In this document: in pieces, positions 9,748 through 19,223 of the stretch
Position numbering within the stretch: the stretch's first letter is position 1
Layout: each line of letters opens with the position of its first letter
NCBI GenBank assembly: GCA_963575745.1
Contig: CAUYUJ010015501.1
Location: 85,001-138,151 of the forward strand
Length of the DNA: 53,151 bases
Direction: 5' to 3'
From: Prorocentrum cordatum
Taxonomy: Eukaryota; Sar; Dinophyceae; Prorocentrales; Prorocentraceae
Translations under genes and position numbers: made by a program
Notes under the pieces: generated by a model
The model's input: only the letters and a program-made list of their open reading frames with translations
What the model was told of the DNA's origin: nothing
Database searches by the model: none

Positions 9748-11094
9748 AATCAGATGTCACTGTACAGCTGGCACGTGGATCGCTTCAGGCATACTGCTTG
9801 CACTTCGGCCGATTGCTGCACTAAAATACTGAAATCACAGAAAAAAAGTGTCTTTAGTTGTTTTTGCGAGAAAAAAAAAAGAAAAACAAAAAAACAAAAC
9901 AAAAAAAAACACAAAACAAAAAAAGTCGCGCGGCGCGTCGCCCCCGCCCCAGCAATGACAGCAGGAACCTAACGACTTGGGGCCACCAGACGGCAGCCCC
10001 CTCTGTAAGAGAGGCTCCCCGGGGGCCTAAGCCCCCAGCGTGCCCCACGACGCCTGGCCTCCCGCGAGGCCTACCGAGAAGCAGGCGCTCCTCGCTCGAC
10101 CCCCTCGCAGAACACGACGGGTTCTCTCCCCCCCGGGGCCACGCCTCCTCGCAAAACCGACCTCGGGCACGGTGAGTGGGCACTTTTCTTAACCATCCGG
10201 AGAGGGAGTGCGCCCCGTGGCGACTGAAAGGGAAAGTGGGAAAGCAAAAGGGGAGGGCGGGGGAGAAGGGGAAAGCAGCAGCAAGAGCAAGCAGTGCAGG
10301 GGCGGCCAGCTAGCCGCTGGGCGCGCCCCGGCTTTGCGGGGCACAGTGAGTGGGCACAGTGTGCAGCGCTGCTACTTGAGCCGCTTACTGGTGCTCCTGC
10401 TGTGTACTGTCGTGCGCTGCCGCTTGCTACTGCGTGATGCTGCTGGCAGCTGCGTGGGTATTCGCACCTAGTTGGGTTCTGCCGTGGGGCTTCTCTCAGT
10501 CTCGTGGGATAGCTCTGGCGGTCTGACGGGTCTCTCGTGAGCGTCTTGTGCGCCTCTTAGACCCTCTTGAGCGGCCCGTTGGAGGCTTGCTTTGCGCACT
10601 CTTGGCGACGTATTGGGCCCTCTTGAGGTTGTCTCGGGCCCTACCTCTTGCAGCCCTCTGGAGACCCTCTTAGGTGGTCTTTGCGGCTCCGTGCTGTCTT
10701 GGGGACCTCTGACACTGTCTTGGGACCTTGCTATCGCATACTGTCATGTCCTGTATGCCCTTGCCTTGCCCAGCCTTGTCTTCGACGCCGGTGTGGCCGT
10801 CTTGGATGACATCTTGGACCGTCGTGGAGGCCATCCCACGCTGGCCTCGTGGCCACAAATCGGGGTGGAGGAGTGACCCTCTATAGAAAGGGAAGTCCAT
10901 CCCCAGGGACCTGGATGGCACTAGCTGGATCAAGATGGTCTCCAACAGGCCCCCAAGAGGTCCCGAGAAAGCTGCAAAATGACTCCAGGTAGCCGCTGGG
11001 AGTCCCAAGAGGCTAAAACCTGCCGACCCCTTGGGGTTCATCGGCGTGTGAGATGCTTCCCCCTCCCCCAGGAGCCTGATCCGGTCGATTTGAC
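9748..11094. other. no gene recognised
   Basis: Includes an A-rich run (about 9838-9925) and GC-rich DNA with two copies of 'gtgagtgggcac' (10170 and 10346). The frame at 10592-10876 (plus) is a coherent 94 codons but has repeat-derived character ('cttgaggttgtctcgggccct' style phrases), so I do not call it. Confidence 0.4.
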
Positions 11095-11289
11095 TCGGGA
11101 GCGGCCAAGAGGGGGGTGTCCAAGAGGAGGGGGGTGCAAATCATGACCGGCGGCATGTGCGCGGCCCAGCGGGGGGGCCAGGGACGTAATGAAACAAGAA
11201 GAGGCGCCATGAAATCTAGGGAAATATCATGTCCCCCGCCATGATATTCATCCCCCCCTGGTCATCACCCCCCTCCTTTCCGCCCCCGA
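11095..11289. mobile_element. family J element J1
   Basis: 195 bp, ends TCGGGAGCGGCCAAGAGG and CCTTTCCGCCCCCGA, with a 5-bp flanking duplication TTGAC/TTGAA (11090-11094 and 11290-11294). The body carries 'catgaccggcggcatgtg' and 'ccgccatgatattcatcc', shared with J2. Confidence 0.8.
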
Positions 11290-11294
11290 TTGAA

Positions 11295-12845
11295 GGGGGG
11301 GAGGGTTTACCCGGGCCGGCCGGGCCGGCCGCGGGGCGTCCTTTGCTCCAGCAGTTCTGCGAGGGTGGCATCGACGGCCTCAGAGCGGGCCAGGAGGACC
11401 CCAAGGCATCTCCAAGAAGGCCCCGAGTCGCAGAATCAATGTTCCAAGACGCCCAAGATGGCTTCCAGACGGCCCAAGATGCCTCCATGACGCCCCAAGA
11501 GGCCTCAAGGAGGCTTCCCGAGAGGACCACAAGAGCTAGGAAATGGTTGATTTCCACTGGTTCTTTTGAGGTGTTTGGCCTTCTGGCCTTCTCGGGTTTC
11601 CGACGCTTGAAGACGGCCCACGAAGCCTCCAACACCGCCTCCAGACGAATCAAGAGGCCCCCAAGCGGGCCTCTAGACAGCCCACGATGGCCCCAAGACG
11701 GCCCAAGAGAGCTTCAAGGCAGCCTCATAGCGCCCCAAGAAAGCTCCCAGAAAGGCCCAGGAAGGGGACCACGAACTGAAAACTCTAGCTCTCCGCCCCA
11801 AAAAAGCCTTTTTGGAGACCCAAAGAGCCCAAGAAGCTACCGAGACCGTGCGAACAGGCCCTATGACGGCCCCTGAACAAAGTGAGATCACGCAAAATGC
11901 CGCGCGACTACCGAGAAACTCCACACGCTCCACTCACAAAAGTATGATCCCCCCACTCTCTCGATCATCAGCGCGCCCAACAAGCCGAAAACCCCTGGAG
12001 GAGCCCACAAAAAATCCCAAACACACACCCAGCGACGCACCACTTCTCCTCCCCAAGGGGTCGGCGGTGGGGCGTAAGGCCAAGAACAATCATCCAAGCA
12101 TTACTAGGTGCTCCCTCTTGGTTGCCTTGTCCCCTAGTCGTTTCCGACGGGCATCCAAGGCCTCAGGGTGGCCCCAAGATGGCCCCCAAAGAGCCCCAAC
12201 AGGGGCCTTCGGGGGCCCCAGGACGGCCCCCAATGCCCCCAAGAGCACTTCAGGATGGCTCCAAAAGGAGGGCAAGAGGCGACGTGCCTGGCTCCAACGG
12301 GAGGGCCTTGCATAAGCGCACCCCTTTTGCATCGATGGGCTCAAGGTTGGCCACAAGAGAGCCCCGAGAGGCACACCAGATGCACAGCGTCGAGCTGTCC
12401 ATGTCCTGACCGCTGGAGGGAGCGAATGGGGGAAAGACAGCAGCCCACCCGCCGAGGACGGCAGCGGGGGCCAGACTGGACAGGGCGGCCGAGAGGGACA
12501 ACCACGTCCACGCGGAAGTCCCCCAGGTCTTCCAGGGGGGACCCCGAAAGGCTGCCCTGAGGTCCCACGGGGGCTCTAAGCGCTCCTAAAACGGACCAAA
12601 GTGCGCGAAGGTGGACGCAAGAGACCCCCAAGAGGTCCCCAAGGTAGCCACTGCGAGGCCAGCTCGGGCTGACTCCAAACTCGGCTTGGCAGTCCAGCGC
12701 GAGCTCTGAAGATGCCTTACCGAGTGACTCGAGGGTTTGCTCGGGCTGATCCCGAGCCTCAGCGTGATGGCTGCCCAGCCCCTCTCTGGTTCGCTGAACG
12801 CTCCTGCACTTTTTTCCTGCTCAAGGCAGCTCACCTAATAATCGG
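11295..12845. other. dispersed CCCAAGA-type degenerate repeats, no gene recognised
   Basis: Long stretches are built from variants of 'gcccaagacggcccc' and 'ccccaagaggcc' (11395-11760 and 12165-12250). The frames this makes are repetitive. No exon is supported. Confidence 0.5.
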
Positions 12846-13035
12846 TTCTGGATGGGCTGGTGGGGGTACTTTTTGATCGCAAGCGCACCGGGAGAAGCCG
12901 GACGCCGTCCAAACGTCGCAGCAAGCAAGCTGGTGGGGATACTTGTTTCGGTCGCGACCGCAAGCGAAGAGGCAGGCGGCGGGCAGGGAGTCCGGGCAAA
13001 CGGGCAAGCCGCTGGTGGGGATACGGGAAGCGTCA
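12846..13035. repeat. short tandem repeat, about 80-bp unit
   Basis: Three spaced copies of 'gctggtggggrtact' (about 12856, 12928 and 13011), each followed by related 'cgcaagcg' or 'gcaagc' phrases. Too degenerate to define the unit exactly. Confidence 0.5.
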
Positions 13036-13239
13036 AGAACTGTCCTCAGCTCAAATGTTTCTCAATGGTTTCCACAAGGGCTGGCGGATCACGGAGTCGA
13101 GCAGCGTGGCCAGGCTCTGGCCTAACGTATGGCCTCATCGACGCTGCCAAAAAGGCAGGGGCAGCAGTGACTCACTGGAAGTATCTTCGATCCGCCGCCC
13201 CCAGTGAGTCAGTACAGCAGAAATGAGCGTGCCAGAGCT

Positions 13240-13746
13240 GTCATAATTTGTCTCGCTGTACCTTAGGCTTGGCTCTGCAAGACATTTTCAACGGAACCTT
13301 GGCCGCTGCGGCCTGGAAGGTCTCCGAGACCTTCAAGATGGCAGCCCCGAGTCTAACGATCGGCTGCACGTACAAAGTGACCCTGGGCAGGAGTGTCCTC
13401 CGGTGCGCGGCGGTGGGGCGCCGCGGGGAGGCCAACTCCAGGCAATCCGAGAGCGCCAACCAGAGCTGGTGAGATCCTTGTGTGCCCACACCAAATCGGG
13501 ATGATCGAAATGAGTACGGAAACAATGCGTACAAAGTCCAACAGCAGTTCTTGTTCATTCTGAACAGGGTCCGCTGTCGGCGTCGCCGCGGTCGTTGTCC
13601 ACTTGAGACAGAAGGCCACCTGCCCAACAGCGGCAGCAGTCGGCTTCGGTCGACATGTGTTGCTGCGCATCATACCCATGTTCTCCGAAACGATTTCGGA
13701 TGTCCAAACCAAAGATCACTCCAGCGAAAGGTCACTCTTACGCATA
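13240..13746. other. possible minus-strand exon(s), unassigned
   Basis: On the minus strand near 13475-13600 there is a hydrophobic stretch (LLLDFVRIVSVLISIIPIW) that could be a membrane segment, preceded by acidic NEQE. No boundary or family could be fixed; the plus-strand frame at 13248-13472 competes with it. Confidence 0.25.
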
Positions 13747-13926
13747 TGAAGGGGCCCTAGGACACACAAATAAACACACACACACACACACACACACACA
13801 AATGACAGGATCCCCCACATTTCCACTTCTTTCCGCGTTTTTGTCTTCCCCCCCACTTCCCATGTTTTCCCATATCTTCATGGGAGTCGACGACTCATTG
13901 TGTCTGCGTGTTTTCTCCCCTCCTGA
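13747..13926. mobile_element. family F element F1
   Basis: Left end tgaaggggccctaggacaca, then a (CA)n tract; inner phrases 'tgtcttcccccccacttccc' and 'tgtgtctgcgtgtt'; right end tcccctcctga. Flanking duplication GCATA/GCACA (13742-13746 and 13927-13931, one mismatch). It lies downstream, in gene sense, of the dynamin-like exons, possibly in a 3' intron. Confidence 0.75.
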
Positions 13927-14326
13927 GCACAGCCGACGTGACTGCTTGCGCTGCGCCCCGCCATGGCCGGAGGCGGCCCGGGCTGGCCAGGGCGGGGGCC
14001 CGAACGAGGGGCCCGGGGCGGCGCTGACGTGGAGCCCGCCGGCAGGCCGGAGGAGCACCGATAACGGCCGACGCTCGCTGGAGACGTGTCGCATCGTCGC
14101 CCTGTGGGCTGAGCCCCGGTGGTCCCTACGCAGCCCGACGCGGCCCCGAGATGGCCCCCGAGGGCCCGGGCCCAGCCCAGAGGGACCCCGAGAGGGAGAG
14201 CACCTGGGGCACGGCCGGACAGCGGGCCTTCCACGCAGAGGGGCTCCAGGAGGCCGTCAGAGGAGCTCCCCCGAGCGGCGCTTGTCCAAGCAGGCAGGCA
14301 GGCGGCGGTGGCGCGCCGGAGGCGAC

Positions 14327-15782
14327 CCCGATACTCTTTCAGGAGGTCCCTGTACTGGTCCCTCGTTGCATCGAAGACGTCGCGGCTCACAGCGCGCGTG
14401 ACCATGCACAGGATCGGCACGTCGCGCTCCAGATTCTCCACGATGGGCGGCAGGAGCTTCAGGTCCCCCTTGAGCGAGCCCCTCGCCTTGTCTACAGGGC
14501 CGAGGCATATCACGAGCACGGACGCGATGCTGAGGGCCAAAGACGATTCAAGCTGCTTCGACTGCTTGATGCCAGGCACGTCGATAAGCTCCACGTCCAT
14601 TGGTGCACGAAACGGCTTCGTGGCGCGTAAAGCCTCCAAGCTGCTCAGGTCGGACTTCCCTTGGCTCATGATCTCGCACTGCTCCTTCAACACCTCCTGA
14701 ACCTTGCAGTGCCTGGGGAGTGCCTTGGAGCCCATTTGCAGCCGCTCCTGGGCACCGTGAGACACAATGCAGATCATCTGCGTTCCCATGCCGTCCGCGA
14801 CGTGCATGAAGGGCTCCCCCCGCCCGTCCGACACGAGGTGATTGATTGCTGTGGACTTGCCGATGCTCTCAGGGCCCACCAGTGCTGCGCGGGCTGGCTT
14901 CTTCGTCACCAGCTGCGAGATATCGTGGACCTTGATTGCAAGCGCAGCGCTGCCGACACGCATCTTGAGCATGGTCTGGTCCTCTATGGATATGCCCATT
15001 TTCTCTGTCATGAACTTCGGCGGCATCTGATCGAGGATGTCGTAGATGGGCTCCAGGACGCCCAGCATGCGCTTGATGTCCTGCTCGAGGTCACTTGCGG
15101 GCTCGCCGGTGGGTGCAAGGGACGTGCCCTGTGGGGAAGGGCGCCGCATGTACGTCGGCAAATCCGTGTTGGTGAGAGGCTCGAAGGCACCGATGTCCTG
15201 GCTGTCGCGCGCGTTCTCCTCTACAGCAGCCACCGCCTCTCGCATCTTGTCAAAAATCCACGAGCAGTCCAAGAAGTCGGCGGTCACGTCCGGAATCCTT
15301 GACAGCCTGGCGCCATCCGTAAGCTGAAACAGCGCCTTGCCGATACGCCTCGGAAACTTGAACTTGGTGTACTTGGTGCTGTCGCGGATGAGGTGGGGGC
15401 CGATGAGGGTGCGACTGAAGAATTCGATGAACTCGCGGTCCTGGATCGTGCTCAGCTGGAAGTGGTTCACGATGTTAGAGGAAGAAACAACGGCATAAAC
15501 ATAAACTGGTCGAGGTCCGCGCAGGTTTCTTGGATCTGCGCTGAACTCCTCCCTGCGCGCGGAGCGTGCCAGGAGGGTCCAGCGCAGATCCAAGAAATTC
15601 GCGAAGAGCTCCGAAAGTTATGTTTATGCTGTATTTTTCTCCCTCGAGATGTCCAAGATTTTCTGCATCATCGTCGGGTCCTTCATCTGCACCTCGAGCA
15701 GCAGCTTCACGTGCTCGAGGCCGCTCTGAAGGCGGTCCCCAACGCTCCTCCTCGCCCTGTCCATGGCAGCTTCCTCGACGGC
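14327..15782 (-). CDS. dynamin-like large GTPase (partial)
   Basis: Two exons: 15782-15648 and 15470-14327, joined across element E3. The join reads QKILDIVNHFQLSTIQDREF. The G domain shows the P-loop GPESIGKST and the switch-II motif DVPG, followed by a long helical region ending in RDQYRDLLKEYR. The G4 motif, usually T/N-K-x-D, reads VTRAV here and lacks the Asp. Upstream of the G domain is about 240 residues of non-standard N-terminal extension. Members of this family self-assemble and remodel membranes; which membrane cannot be told. The exon starts after caagccgcag (acceptor) and ends at a plausible GT donor (cggg|gtcgcc). The C-terminal stalk, any lipid-binding part and the true start codon are not seen; the frame continuing past 14327 to 13878 is low-complexity and probably intronic. 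Confidence 0.75.
15476..15647 (-). mobile_element. family E element E3 interrupting the dynamin-like gene
   Basis: 172 bp between exact 5-bp duplications GATGT (15471-15475 and 15648-15652). The ends are long inverted repeats: left tagaggaagaaacaacggca, right rc tcgagggagaaaaatacagc, both followed by ataaacataa. Inner arms pair 'ttcttggatctgcgctg' with 'cagcgcagatccaagaa'. Read through, it introduces a stop (taa) eight codons after the join, so it must be removed. Removing 177 nt restores the frame. No GT/GC/GA-AG pair is available at matching offsets in the duplicated target. Confidence 0.9.
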
Positions 15783-15821
15783 CTGCGGCTTGACAGCATT
15801 GCAGCCCATTCAGTGTCTATG

Positions 15822-16231
15822 TAGAGGCCTCCCAGATGGCGTCGGAGTACAGTAGGGGTTCGACCAGAAGTAACCTTCCACGAGAAACCTAATCCTGAGA
15901 CCCCAGGACGCCCCTTGATTTTTGGCGTGGGAGCGTCACACATCAAAACCATCGAAACTCAAGAACCCCAGGGCACCCTGGAGGCAAGCAGGGTGTTTCT
16001 TGGCATGGGTCTCCACTGTAGATGGGCTTCGGAGGATCCTGCCGCACATCGCCGATGCATTACCAATACATCAGCGATGCACTGTCGATGTCGGCGATGC
16101 ATCGGCGACGTCGGCGTGGAGAAAATCGGGCTCCACATCGAGCCGCATCGCCAATGCATCAGCAATGCATCGGCGATGCGGAGCTATACTCCGACCCTAT
16201 CTGCTCGGACCCCATCGGGGAGGCCTAGAGA
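15822..16231. mobile_element. family H element H1, carrying nested G1
   Basis: Terminal inverted repeats of about 50-60 bp: left gaggcctcccagatggcgtc, right 'gaccccatcggggaggcct'. The middle has palindromic 'gcatcggcgatgc' dodecamers around 'gagaaaatcgggctccacat'. G1 (15850-16018) is inserted at a TA in the left arm. No coding capacity. Confidence 0.8.
15850..16018. mobile_element. family G element G1 (TA-flanked MITE)
   Basis: 169 bp, ends CAGTAGGGGTTCGACCA and TGGCATGGGTCTCCACTG, flanked by TA (15848-15849 and 16019-16020). The allelic-like empty sequence in H2 (gtcggagtagatgggg) shows that the TA was duplicated. It also holds the uninterrupted 'gggtgtttcttggcatgg', the empty site for the F3 insertion found in G2. 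Confidence 0.9.
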
Positions 16232-17700
16232 CTATAATTAGCAAGGGCGGTGGGTAAAAAGTCAATCGCGAAAAGAGGCTTGAATAGCTCGAGCAAGAAG
16301 CAGCGCAGGGCGATGACCACAGCGGTGACGTTATGAGAATGGTTGCGCGGATAGCCCCTGGATCCTCCACCCGCTTGTGGGCACTCGGGAAATCAACGTA
16401 CCGCATACAAAGTGCCCACTCCCGGGACGAAGTGGTTATCCAAACTTCGAAGAGGCCAAGCAGAAGGAGGGAATGCCTGGACGCGGTGCCCGCGAGGTCA
16501 AGGGAACAGGCTGCTCGCCGAAGCCCTCGAGGAGACCGGCACGCGAGGCCGTCGCCTCCCCGCAAATCCCTCCCCGAGGGGCAGGATGCTTCGGCCTGGG
16601 GAGGGGGGCTCCCGCCAGGGCCCAGCAGCGGCGTCAGAAGATGACAGCGCGGTCGGGTCCAGCCCAGTGATGCTGCGCGCGCAGGTCAGTGCCAGTCAGC
16701 GCAGGTCAGCGCAGAGCGCAGGTCAGCGCCGGTCACGCGGTCCCTCGAAGGCGCAGGTCAGCGCAGCTCAGCGCGCGGGTCCAGACGTTGAGAGCGCGAG
16801 AATCTAAGAATCCATGGGAAATCCACGATTTCGGCCTCTTGGAGCCCTCTAGGGTGTCCCCTCGGAGCCGTCCCAGGGCGTCCTGGTGCCCCATGGGGCC
16901 GTCTTGGGGGCATCTTGAGCCGTCTGAGGTCGGTCTTGAGCCATCTCAGGGTTGTCTTTGGTCGCCTCGGGGCCACCTTGGGCTGTCTCGGGGCTCTTCT
17001 GGGGAGCTCCGGTGCTGTTTCGGGGCCCTCCGGGGGGGCCCTCTGGTGCCGTTTCGGGGCTCTGTGGCGGCTCTGGGGACTGGGGGTTCCCCAAAAACAC
17101 GCCAGCCTTCCTACGGATTGATTTGAATAGATGCATCGTATCCCTGCCATCCCTCTCATAACTCCCAGATATCCCTCCTATCCCTCATGCCCCCCTTATC
17201 TCTTAGCCATCCTACCCCGCATATGCAGCATATTCCTCTGGCCCCTCCTATCTGTTGTGCCCATCATATCCACCATGTCTCCTTTGCGAATGTAATAAAC
17301 CGTTTCCATCATAACCCCTCCCATCCCTCCTATCCCGCATGGCCGCTTGATCCTTGATGCCTCATCCCTTAGATTCATACTAGCCCTGCTGGCCATCTTG
17401 CCCGCCCCTAAGCTCTGGATCCCCCCCTCTCCCGAGGCCTCGTGAGACTTCCCGGGGCTCGTGGCACAGCGCCCCGAGCTCTGTGGAGCAGCCGCTCCAG
17501 GGCCCGGGTACTGCTGCCGAGCTGGACTTGGGGGCTCGGCGAGTTGGATCTCGGGGTCTCTGTGGGACGCGCCCGGAGGTCCGAGAGGGATGGGGTGGCC
17601 CTGGCTAGGCTCCGCATGGCCGGATTCTGCCACCCATTGAGCTGCTTTCTCGCGCTTCGCGCGAGGGCGGCTAGGCGTCGTGCAGCCTGCTCGCCATCAA
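16232..17700. other. no gene recognised
   Basis: Contains short tandem copies of 'gcgcaggtcagcg' (16680-16770), the reverse-oriented CCCAAGA-type repeat ('ggggccgtcttggggg' style, 16860-17070), and a C/T-rich degenerate array of 'catccctcctatccc' words (17145-17400). The frames across 17440-18100 are repeat-driven. Confidence 0.45.
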
Positions 17701-17734
17701 CACCTACTAGCACCTGCGTGGGGTGGCGGGGGAG

Positions 17735-17840
17735 AGGAGGAGGAGGAGGAGGAGGAGGAGGGCGAGGAGGAGGAGGACGAGGAGGAGGACGAGGAGGACG
17801 AGGACGAGGAGGAGGACGAGGAGGACGAGGAGTGCGAGGG
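17735..17840. repeat. (GAG/GAC)n array
   Basis: GAG triplets mixed with GAC, followed by GGGCC-rich phrases ('gcccgggg', 'ggagcgggcc') that continue to about 18450 in tandem-like fashion. Confidence 0.8.
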
Positions 17841-18021
17841 AGAGGAGGGGCCCCCAGCCAGGCCCCCCCCCCCTGCTGGAGCAGGCCCGGGGCCTCCGCC
17901 GGAGCGGGCGCGCGGCCTCCGCGGAGCAGGCCCGCGGCCTGCGTGGAGCGGGCCCCGGGGGCCTCCGCGGAAGGGGCCCGGGGGCCGCTGCGGGGGGGGG
18001 GGGGGGGGAGCCCAGGGTCGG

Positions 18022-18136
18022 GCCGGGCATGTCCCCTCGAAGAGATCCCCCCCCCAAAAAAAAACATCGCGAAAGTCGTCCCCGGACTATGGGCTGGGTC
18101 TCTTTGAATCTTCCCCCGCAGAGGGACACGCCCGAC
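18022..18136. mobile_element. family A element A5
   Basis: 115 bp: left end gccgggcatgtcccctcg, right end gcagagggacacgcccgac, with the shared inner phrase 'aagtcgtccccggactat'. Sits inside the GGGCC-rich repetitive tract. Confidence 0.7.
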
Positions 18137-18735
18137 CTCAACCCCGGTGCCCCTGTGGAGCGGGCCCCTCCTCGGAGAGAGCGCCCGGGGCCTCTGTGGA
18201 AGGGGCCCACGGCCCTCGTGCCACGGGGCCCGGGCCCTGGGCGTGCGAGGAACGAGCCCGGGGCTCCCGTGGCACGGGCCCAGGGCCCTTGGGGACTGGA
18301 CACGGGGCGCTCGCGGGACGGGCCCCCCCTCTTGGAGAGCGCCCGGTGCTCTCCTGGACTGAACTCAGGGCCTCTGTGGAGCGGGCCTGGGCTCAGGGCC
18401 ACTGCGTAACGAGCCCGGGGAGCTGTGTGGAAGAGACCGAGAGCATCTGTGGAAGAACGAGCCACCTTTTGCGCAGCTGGCGTGAAGCCTTTGCGAAACC
18501 GGCCCAGGAACTTCGTACAACAGGCCCCTCCTGGTGAAATGGGCCCCCTGGGGCACCGAAAGGCACTCCAGGGCTCGAAGGGGATGAGGATGGGGATGGG
18601 GGCCGGATCAACGATACTGAGATAGGGGCACGGCGCATTGATCCCCACTGGCGCGGCTTTGGCCCAACTGGCCGGCTTACCCACATAGGCGGGGATATAC
18701 GCACCAGGGCTTCGGGCCCGCGGGCCCCTCTCCCA
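18137..18735. repeat. GGGCCC-rich degenerate tandem tract
   Basis: Variants of 'gagcgggcccggggcctc' repeat every 30-50 bases with no fixed unit. Frames in all phases give Gly/Ala/Arg/Pro-rich peptides. No gene called. Confidence 0.5.
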
Positions 18736-18799
18736 GATGGGATCAGGCCTTGCGGGCCCCCACCTCACCCCAGATGGGACTGGGGGGGACGCCGACGAC

Positions 18800-19004
18800 G
18801 TCGTCGACGACGACGACGACGACGACGACGACCGACGACCGACGACCGACGACCGACGACCGACGACCGACGACCGACGACCGACGACCGACGACCGACG
18901 ACCGACGACCGACGACAGACGACAGACGACAGACGACCGACGACGACAACGACGACGACGACAACGACGACGACGAAGACGAGGACGACGACGACAACGA
19001 CGAG

Positions 19005-19063
<59 letters not shown>

Positions 19064-19065
19064 TG
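18800..19065. repeat. heptamer (CGACGAC)n array followed by (ACG)n
   Basis: From about 18830 to 18930 the period is 7 bases (ccgacga), which makes every frame read the same cycling peptide (TTDDRRP on the plus strand). It is flanked by ACG triplet blocks on both sides. Confidence 0.9.
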
Positions 19066-19223
19066 GACCTTCGAGATTCGCGGGGCCTATCCCCACCTGG
19101 GAGGGTGGGCTGGCAGGACTGGGATGCCATGGCCCTGTGGGCATGGGGACGAGCCCGAGGATGCCGCGGCGAGGGCGCTCGCACGCCCCCATCGGGCGAG
19201 TCGTGCACGGTGCGGGCAGCGCC

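Noticed and set aside
10592-10876. Plus-strand 94-codon frame
   Set aside because: Flanking words (cttgaggttgtctcgggccc style) belong to the dispersed CCCAAGA-type repeat; no motif or splice context.
13878-14326. Continuation of the dynamin-like frame to 13878
   Set aside because: The peptide becomes Pro/Gly/Ala/Arg-rich and runs straight into F1; a GT donor at cggg|gtcgcc is available, so this is likely intron.
15471-15652. E3 as a GT-AG intron on the plus strand (gat|GTTAGAGG...CTCGAG|atgt)
   Set aside because: The coding strand is minus, and this cut would not restore the target sequence exactly.
17680-18768. Long frames on both strands over the GGGCC-rich tract
   Set aside because: The tract is degenerate tandem repeat with A5 inside; residues are Gly/Ala/Pro/Arg only.
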